64,000 nucleotides of DNA. Origin: Juglans regia (taxonomy: Eukaryota > Streptophyta > Magnoliopsida > Fagales > Juglandaceae). Each line of letters begins with the position of its first letter. Position 1 is the first letter of the stretch. Location: assembly GCF_001411555.2 (NCBI RefSeq), contig NC_049912.1:24065722-24129721 (forward strand), given 5' to 3'. The notes beneath the pieces are model-generated. The model was not told the DNA's origin. It saw nothing but the letters and a program-made list of their open reading frames with translations, and searched no databases. Position numbers and translations under genes: made by a program. This document shows, piece by piece, positions 56,811-64,000 of this stretch.

Positions 56811-58556
56811 ATGGTTGCGGAGCCCTGGATTGTGAAGATGGGCAGCCAGGTGAGCTCGAATCTCAAGCACGCGCTACTCCTCGAACCATCCAAGAAGAAG
56901 AGTTTAAAAAACAACCAAGTTCCAAATCAAACAATTGGCATCCTTTCCTTCGAAGTCGCCACCGTGATGTCAAAGACCGTTCACCTCCACAAATCCCTTA
57001 CAGATTCCGAGATCTCCAAGCTCATGACCGAGATCTTGAAATCGGAGGGAGTGTTGAACCTGGTGTCCTCCGACGAGTCCTACCTTCTGGAACTCGCTCT
57101 GGGGGAGAAGCTCGACGACTTGAACAGCGTCGCCAGCGTGGTCTCTAGGCTGGGCAAGAAATGCTCCGAGCCGGCCTTGCAAGGGTTCGAGCACGTGTAC
57201 GGAGACGTTGTGAGTGGGGTTATTGAGGTGAGGGAATTGGGTTTTTTGGTGAGGGATATGGAAGGAATGGTGAGGAAGATGGAGAGGCTCGTGAATGCGA
57301 CTGCGAACCTGTACAGCGAAATGGAGGTGTTGAATGAGCTGGAGCAGGCGACAAAGAAGTTCCAGCACAATCAGCACGAGGAGAGTAAGCGGACGTTCGA
57401 GCAGAAACTGATGTGGCAGAGGCAGGACGTGAGGCATCTCCAGGAGATTTCGCTTTGGAACCTTACGTACGATAAGGTTGTGGAGCTCTTAGCCAGGACA
57501 GCGTGCACAATATACTCTAGGATTTGTACAGTGTTTGGAGACCCTGCAATGAAAAAGAAGAACAATCAATGTGGGCCATTCTCGGGACAGATTGATTTGC
57601 ATCGTCCTCTTCATACGGGTCCGGGCTCGGAACCGTTGAAACGGGTTCTTAGCAGGAGTAATGGGTGCCATTCGGGCAAGAAAAGGGTGACGAGCTTTAA
57701 TCCTCAAATTGATTCGCGGAGGGGAGAGATATCGCTGTTCCGACCTGAAGATCTTAATTTCCCGTGTGGAACGAGCCCAGGGAGGCTTTTCATGGATTGT
57801 CTTAGCTTAAGCAGCTCGGTTTCCAAGTTTGAGGATGATGAAGATGATGCTGTTGATCGCGAGGACCAAAGTAGCCAAGTTTCAGGAGTTTATAGCACTG
57901 GTAATCCTGCTTTGAAAAGATCCGAGCACACGAATCACTCTAATCTTCTCAATCGATCCCGAAGTGTTGCATACAAATCCGGTGAGATGCAAAGTGCTCG
58001 GTTCGGCGCCAAAAGCCGGTTGACGGTCTATGCTCCTCCCAACACGGTGGGAGGCTCTGCTTTAGCCTTACATTATGCAAATATTATAATTGTCATAGAA
58101 AAGTTACTTCGCTACCCCCATCTCGTGGGTGAAGAAGCCAGGGACGATTTGTATCAGATGTTGCCGACGAGCTTAAGAATGTCTCTGAGGACTAATCTCA
58201 AGTCATACGAGAATCTTGCAATATATGATGCTCCTCTTGCACATGATTGGAAGGACAACCTTGATGGCATTCTGAAGTGGCTTGCGCCACTTGCTCATAA
58301 CATGATCAGGTGGCAAAGCGAGCGTAATTTCGAGCAACATCAAATCGTTACGCGGTCAAATGTTCTGCTACTTCAGACACTCTATTTCGCCGACAGGAAG
58401 GGCACGGAGGCAGCAATATGCAAGCTTCTAGTGGGGTTAAATTACATATGTCGCTACGAGCATCAGCAAAATGCCTTACTGGACTGTGCCAGCAGTTTTG
58501 ATTTTGAGGACTGCATGCAATGGCAATTGCAATGTGGAGCTGCTTATCTTCATTGA
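56811..58556 (+). CDS. DUF3475/DUF668 protein, PSI1-like (581 aa, intronless)
   Basis: The first ATG of the frame is 56811 (MVAEPWIVKMGSQVSSNLKH); the frame is open slightly upstream without an ATG. Residues about 43-100 (GILSFEVATVMSKTVHLHKS...) form the DUF3475 domain. A region rich in charged residues (about 120-225) is probably helical. Residues about 225-410 are variable and Ser-rich with an acidic patch (EDDEDDAVDRED). DUF668 spans about 414-505 (GGSALALHYANIIIVIEKLLRYP...). The layout matches the plant PSK-simulator family and, among Arabidopsis members, the At3g23160/At5g51670 type (remembered). PSI1 proteins affect growth downstream of phytosulfokine signalling, partly at membranes; the biochemical activity is unknown. 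An internal MGSQVSS at residues 10-16 resembles an N-myristoylation start. Confidence 0.93.
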   Translation: MVAEPWIVKMGSQVSSNLKHALLLEPSKKKSLKNNQVPNQTIGILSFEVATVMSKTVHLHKSLTDSEISKLMTEILKSEGVLNLVSSDESYLLELALGEKLDDLNSVASVVSRLGKKCSEPALQGFEHVYGDVVSGVIEVRELGFLVRDMEGMVRKMERLVNATANLYSEMEVLNELEQATKKFQHNQHEESKRTFEQKLMWQRQDVRHLQEISLWNLTYDKVVELLARTACTIYSRICTVFGDPAMKKKNNQCGPFSGQIDLHRPLHTGPGSEPLKRVLSRSNGCHSGKKRVTSFNPQIDSRRGEISLFRPEDLNFPCGTSPGRLFMDCLSLSSSVSKFEDDEDDAVDREDQSSQVSGVYSTGNPALKRSEHTNHSNLLNRSRSVAYKSGEMQSARFGAKSRLTVYAPPNTVGGSALALHYANIIIVIEKLLRYPHLVGEEARDDLYQMLPTSLRMSLRTNLKSYENLAIYDAPLAHDWKDNLDGILKWLAPLAHNMIRWQSERNFEQHQIVTRSNVLLLQTLYFADRKGTEAAICKLLVGLNYICRYEHQQNALLDCASSFDFEDCMQWQLQCGAAYLH

Positions 58557-61000
58557 CCACATAATTGGATTTTGAATACATGAAGTGGGTGAGCTTTCGC
58601 ACATTTGTCTTGGTTCCCGATACTTGTATGAACAGTGAACACACAGATGATAGTTCAACACGATGTGAATATCTGAGCTTTCGCACATTGAAGAAGTATC
58701 ATGTTGCAAGGTACGTGAATATGAATTTTCAAATACATAGTTCCAATTATTTATGCAACAAAAAAATGTATCATTTTCTTTCTATGTCGAAGTTGTATAT
58801 ATATGTTCGAAGTTGTTTTTCTTTCTCAAAATCCCTGTGCGTTGCTTGCAATTTGTTACTTTTTGCATTGAGTCGGTAAAATATAATGGCAGAGTAAACG
58901 ACTTGCACCAAGTCTCAATGGTGCCTCTATTAAGAACCATGACATGTTACATGTTAAGATAATCTTGGAATCCTGGCATCCTTACTTATGTTAAAATTGG
59001 TAGATCAAACTTTCACTTGGCATGCATAAAGATGGTTCTAGGAACACCTGGAAACCTGAACTTTTTTACCCGGGGCTGACTTACATACTTTGGTATAATC
59101 TCTAGTCTCTGCGTGTCCTGTTGTAGCATTTCTAGTGTAAATGCCTTTTGAGGCTGATCTGAGAAACCAAAATTTCTGATGCTGCTAAGAATGCCTTCCC
59201 TCCTCCTCTACCACCCGCTAAGAATGATCTTGCTTAGAAACGTTTTACATGATCTCATATCCTTCATGTATTAATTTTGAAGGGGCTCATCTCGAAGGAA
59301 CGAATCTCTACTTATGCATAGCAAACTCTCCATCAATTTTGGTGTTTAACCTTTTTTTTCCCCCAAATTCTCCTGTGCTAAACGATTGAAAATATTGCCT
59401 GCAAAATGGGTTATTTTCTTTTTTGATCTTATACAAAGACAAATTGACAGTGACTCTTCTATATATTATATGAAGGTTAGAAATGATTTGATTCCTAGTG
59501 ATGTTATTTTAGGACCTGGTATCTAAAATGCTCGACAGCAAAACTAATACTGGTAAGGCAACAAACATGCAAAAATTAAAAATAAAAAAATAAAAAGCAA
59601 AAAACAAAAAGACTGTCCATGAAGTATGGTTGAACCTGTGCTCTAAACAAAGGAATTTAGAAATTTAAAGCTTCATCCAACAAGGGAAGGAGGTGTGATC
59701 ATTTGGGATTAGGCAGGTGGTAGAAGAGGGCATTAACTATGATAATAAAAGAGCCTTCAGTGGTGTTGTTGGATATCAATTAATTTTGAATGTGAAGTCT
59801 GCCACAAAGAGAGTGAGAGCCCAGCCTGTTCGTCCCTCATCTGTTTTATATAGCCGCAATTTAGCGGGGGACTACAGGGGACGTCAATTCATACTTAAGA
59901 TCGTGGTCCGTCGAAGGAAGATGACCGACATTGTCAATAGACAAAACCTCGTAATTGGATTGCATCTTTTAAAAGAATTTAAATAATAGTTACAGTCATG
60001 AGTGTTCAAACGTCACACAATCATTTTTAAAAAATGAATAAATACGAGACTCACGAGAAAATAAATTAAATTTTTAGTAATAGATTTTACTATTTTTTAA
60101 ATTGACTGCACGATGCTTACGCACTCCACGACTGTATGTAGCATTACTATTAAAAGAATCGCGAAAATTTCAAATACCATTCATTCTCAAGGCAGCACAC
60201 TTGTTTCTTTTCAGCCATAAAAGTCAGATTTGAAAGGTTTGGTGGTGGTGAGTTTGGTGATCTAGCGCGTGTGTTGAAAAGAGCTGTCGAAATGGGTGGC
60301 ACGTGAGAACCACACGCGGTGATTTTTGTAATACCACAACTTTTCTCTGAACGATTTTCGACCTGTGAATTTGCTCGTGCCGCCCGTCTCTTGGGAGTTG
60401 CTGGAAAAATATAGATTTGCCTTTTTTGACTTTGAAAAAAGTAAAATAAAACTAATCAAATCAAACAAGATAAGTGAATGGAGAAATGAGGGAAGGAGAG
60501 GGAGGAGGAGGAAGTTGAGGCCTCCTCCCCCTCCCCCTCCGGCGAAAATCAGATATGAAATTCTTAATTTTTTACCAGAGAGAGAGAGTGGAGGAATGAG
60601 GTGCCTTCTCTAGGGTTTTTGTCCACAAGCGAGAGTCTTTGGGTACCCAGTTATGTCAATTGGTTGACTCACAAAGTCACTCAAAATTTGCTATATAAAC
60701 TTATACGTTAGTTTATATAAAACAATTATTAGTAGATTGACTTGTTTTATGAATATAATGGGTTTCATACTAAGTGGTATGTGCGTGCAAGATCTATAAA
60801 TAGTATAACTTTTAAAAAATGATCAAGGTCTCCGGCATGAAGTTGAGGATCTTTAGCAGAAGATACCTAAACTCATTATGGCTGCTCGAATAAATATTTT
60901 GGATAGATTTAAATGAACAATAAATATAGTAGAACCCACTTGATATTCTCCCAATTGAAATAACAACTTGAGGTATTTTTTCCTAAAAATAATATAATTA
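58557..61000. other. Intergenic region after the DUF668 gene
   Basis: The first several hundred bases are the likely 3' untranslated region. A MITE-2 copy lies at about 59983-60147. An 89-codon frame at 59717-59986 ends beside that MITE, has no recognised relatives and is not called a gene. A purine-rich tract followed by CCTCCTCCCCCTCCCCCTCC lies at 60490-60540. Confidence 0.5.
59983..60147. mobile_element. MITE-2 copy
   Basis: Left end TTACAGTCATGAGTG and right end CACTCCACGACTGTATGTAGC are inverted versions of one another in part. The core contains AATAAATTAAATTTTTAGTAA. About 165 bp. It shows the best preserved right end of the family in the window. Confidence 0.65.
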
Positions 61001-62514
61001 AAGATGAAACTTGCTCTGTTTGCAATGGGCTTGAAATCGGGATGGGCCTTCAACTTAAATGGGCCTAGAAACAGAAACAACATCAACCCTAATAGAAATC
61101 AAGATTCCAATTTTCTTTTTCCTTTGTTTCCATGGCAACCAAACGGAGCACCTGACATTCAGAACCTCCATTGTTTCTCTTCGTTTCCCTTGTTTAAAAC
61201 TTCTGATTCGAAGTTTGAAATTTTGGAGTTGGCGCCAGGAACAAACGCGCACCCCCAGTGAATCCCGCTAATAATGAGTTACAAAAGGTTCGCCTGCGAA
61301 TCCTTTAATGGGCCACTTTCAACCTTCTTTTTCACCCTAATATTTAACTCAATTTCATGCAAATTAACCTCGCAATCAATTGATTTGATTTTAATTTTCT
61401 AAGTTTCGTAACTCCTTGATAACGAAGATCCGGATTTGAATTCTCTGTAAAAGTATATTCAGTCAGAAAAGTAATTGTCATGATTCCCGATATAATTGTT
61501 TTATTTTTATAGTGATCTCTTTATTTACAGGAAGCACTGAGCCTCCAGATCAGCGTCTCTCTTTGATGGTTGTGGGGAGGTGATCTTAATTAGGTTGTCC
61601 TCCTCATACTCCCATGAAACTACTGCTTTCAGTACAGTGAGAGAGACGTTTTGCAAGACAGTTATTTTCTTTAAGAAAGTTTAAGTTCTATGAAAAAGGA
61701 TCGTCATGCAATATAAATGAGTGTTTCTATATAGTATTAGAGCAGGTTAACTTATGACTGATGATAGGCTCCTGCGACTTACCCACAATGATGTGGAAAT
61801 ACTGGCCCACATGTGAGATAGCGTGCTAGAAGTCTCACATAATTTAGGAACAAACTCATCCTAATCTTTATAAGAAATTACCTCACTTCTTCTATTAAAC
61901 TTTTTATAGGAATAAATGAGTGTTTCTATATGTACTACTGTTGGAGATTCTTGATTTCTTTTGGCAATGAATTTCATCTGATGAACATGGTTACCGATAC
62001 TGTCATTTTCTTCCATGTGTGTGTGAGATCGAAAGAGAGAGAGTACTGTGTATGATGAGTTCTTTTAATTTGCAGTCTTGTAACCTTCATAAAGAAAAAA
62101 AAAATGATATCATCTTAATTTGATGCAATGAACGATAGAATTACTTGCTATAATTCATGCCTTGTCTTCCTTAATATAGTTATTTTCTAATTAAGATGAA
62201 TTAATTGTTGCCTTATATTATCTTCGAGAAAAATTCTATGCCCCAACTGGTACGTAAAGTACACCTAGTAATATTTGACAAGTGTGAGCTGGATGGGATC
62301 CATGCATCTCGAATGATCTTCTCGATCGCCAAACCGTGCGTGCGCTGGAGAGTTGACAGTACTAGTATTTGCAACATATATAGATCAGAGAGTTCCAATC
62401 AACATAACATGATTTCGGAGCCCTAATTTTTGGCCTTCAAAATAACTGTTAAGGACTGCAACTACTACTGCTTAATTCACATGATGATGAGGATATATAG
62501 CTATAATCTGTTTT
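61001..62514 (+). other. Possible transcribed region, no gene resolved
   Basis: GGGCCTTCAAC and GGGCCTAG motifs near 61045-61065 resemble site II elements of plant promoters. A GC-richer stretch to 61260 is followed by possible splice sites (AAAAG|GTTCGCC near 61288, TTTACAG|GAAGCAC near 61531, GGGGAG|GTGATC near 61580). No frame joins these into a recognisable protein, so this could be a non-coding transcript or chance. Confidence 0.25.
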
Positions 62515-64000
62515 TTTTTTTTTAGGTCCAAGAATGAAGAGCAGACTCAGCAGAGTAGATGATCATTTGGAACTCAAACACAAGCAGCAACGATCGATGA
62601 TGAAATCAAAATCATCTTTTCCATCGGATTATTTAGATGACGATGATAAAGAAAAATGAACTACTGTCTTTAACAGACCATCCGATCGAATATTATAAAT
62701 TAAATAATTATTTAGATGACGATCGATGATGACGATGATAAGATTTTACGGACTACAAATTTTCATAAGGTAGAATATTATAAATTAAATAATTAAATTT
62801 ATCTATATTTCTCGTAATTAATTTACACTTCTAGCATAAGTTGTAATTTAACGTGATATTAGATTAATAGAGATGCTGCATTCGAATATATTCAATGTGT
62901 TCACCAATCTTACTGCCAAGATTTAAACTTTTAGAATAAATCGCAATATAATGTCTTCATGAATTAGTTCCATCAAATACGCGCGCAACCGATCCATCTC
63001 CATCCATCTCTATATATATCATGTCGTGCATGCTCTTTCAACGCATCCAAAACAGATCAACTATCATCTTTGACATCAATGGATCGAGGGTCTGGGAGCT
63101 GGTACAACGTACGGGCCGATCGATACTATTTGCGCGCAGGTGCCTAGCTAGCTAGTGTGTCAAATTGAGCTAGCTATATATGCAGGAAACTATAAATGTA
63201 TGAGATAATAATGCACGTAAATTCGTTCTTACGTACGTACAGCGCAGGAAGTTGGATACAAAACTACACTAAATGATTTTAAGGTATATGTTTCTACAGT
63301 AATTTAGTTGCGCGCACTTCGCCTTCTCTTCATGATCTGCATGGATATGCGAATCTTAATTAGAAATAGGCGTGCGTACGTGCTTTGAACTCATGTTTTG
63401 GAAAGAAAAAAAAAAAAATCAGCATCTATATATATATATATATATATATATATGTCTGTGTCAAAGCAACATATACAAGGGCAACGATCGAAAAACCTTA
63501 TTAATTTACTGCAAAAGCTAGCCATGGCATGCAAATCAAATCAAGTAATTGGCTTAAATTGCTACCATATTATATATAAATTAAACGGGAAACCGACCTT
63601 GGAATCTCGATCGAATCTATATACCAGTAGTGCTGCTACTACTGCTGACTCTGATGATCTCTACAATATTATTAAATTGTTCGTCCACTAAATTTGCCAC
63701 CAAACCAACACTTTGTATGAAAAGAATAATGGACATCTCCTTTTATAATGATGTCAGTTTCATTCATAATTCGCATATGCATGGGGTACTAGTACTACTG
63801 CTACCTATCGCTGGGGTTTCCCCGGCCGGTACATTTCGGACTATCAATAACGTCTATTATTCTATTCCATTATTTTTTAGTTGATCAGTACTACTGTTAT
63901 CTTCCTAGCATTCACATTTTTTAAATGAAAAATGAATTGATCAGCTGAATGCAGCCCATATAAATGGTAGCTTTCACATTCTTTTGATCAGTCCAAAAAT
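62515..64000. other. Right-end region, small ORFs only
   Basis: A 41-codon frame (62535-62660) follows a strong poly-T/AG acceptor-like site and ends in an acidic/basic tail (YLDDDDKEK). A sequence of about 25 bp, containing ATATTATAAATTAAATAATTA, occurs twice at about 62689 and 62783. A TATA box (63011-63019) precedes a 23-codon frame starting at ATG 63079. A (TA)n run lies at 63426-63453. None is supported as a gene. Confidence 0.35.
63426..63453 (+). repeat. (TA)n microsatellite
   Basis: Fourteen TA units in an otherwise mixed sequence. It is probably polymorphic in length. Confidence 0.85.

Noticed and set aside
59717..59986. 89-codon frame before a MITE
   Set aside because: No recognised relatives, no promoter or splice support, and it ends inside a repeat boundary.
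1..64000. CRISPR arrays, operons, ribosome binding sites, tRNA or rRNA genes
   Set aside because: The window is eukaryotic nuclear DNA; no regularly spaced repeats, no tRNA cloverleaf outside the SINE head and no rRNA was seen.

Overview
The window is plant nuclear DNA. It has GT-AG introns, AT-rich intergenic DNA and many class I and class II transposons, and every recognisable protein gene has an Arabidopsis counterpart. Gene content and repeat style suggest a woody core eudicot. Fagales (a walnut or pecan relative) is my guess, from remembered familiarity with the most frequent MITE; nothing in the window proves it.

Gene layout. 1-1743 (-): first two exons of an HR-like lesion-inducing (HRLI) protein gene that runs off the left edge. 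3950-6794 (+): a complete five-exon HRLI paralog, head to head with the first. 8432-16002: a MITE split by a 7.4 kb degenerate Ty1/copia retrotransposon. 16957-32735 (+): ARP9, an actin-related protein in 20 coding exons, with two nested LINEs in intron 8 and a SINE in intron 11. 33948-34670 (-): intronless peroxisomal enoyl-CoA delta-isomerase ending in Ser-Lys-Leu. 36775-43956 (+): RAD5B-like SNF2/RING/HIRAN DNA-repair translocase, 18 exons. 45549-45866 (+): small At4g14450-like protein. 45867-56810: gene-poor, AT-rich DNA with MITEs and a hAT nest. 56811-58556 (+): intronless DUF3475/DUF668 (PSI1-like) protein. 58557-64000: no convincing gene.

The genes are housekeeping or regulatory loci, not one pathway. 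What unites them is conserved order: from memory, the Arabidopsis counterparts lie in three HRLI-bearing duplicate segments (At4g14420-14450, At5g43460-43530, At3g23160-23175). The window looks like an unreduced version of that block.

The transposons record a clear order of events. There are four insertion-within-insertion nests: copia in MITE, LINE in LINE, hAT MITE in hAT, and MITE in MITE. Three have target-site duplications that can be read directly. I found no undescribed gene system. The more interesting leads are regulatory: a start-stop AUG-UAA upstream ORF before the DUF668 gene, a start codon separated from the rest of ARP9 by an intron, paired E2F sites before RAD5B, and a tandem run of SUMO-type motifs inside RAD5B.
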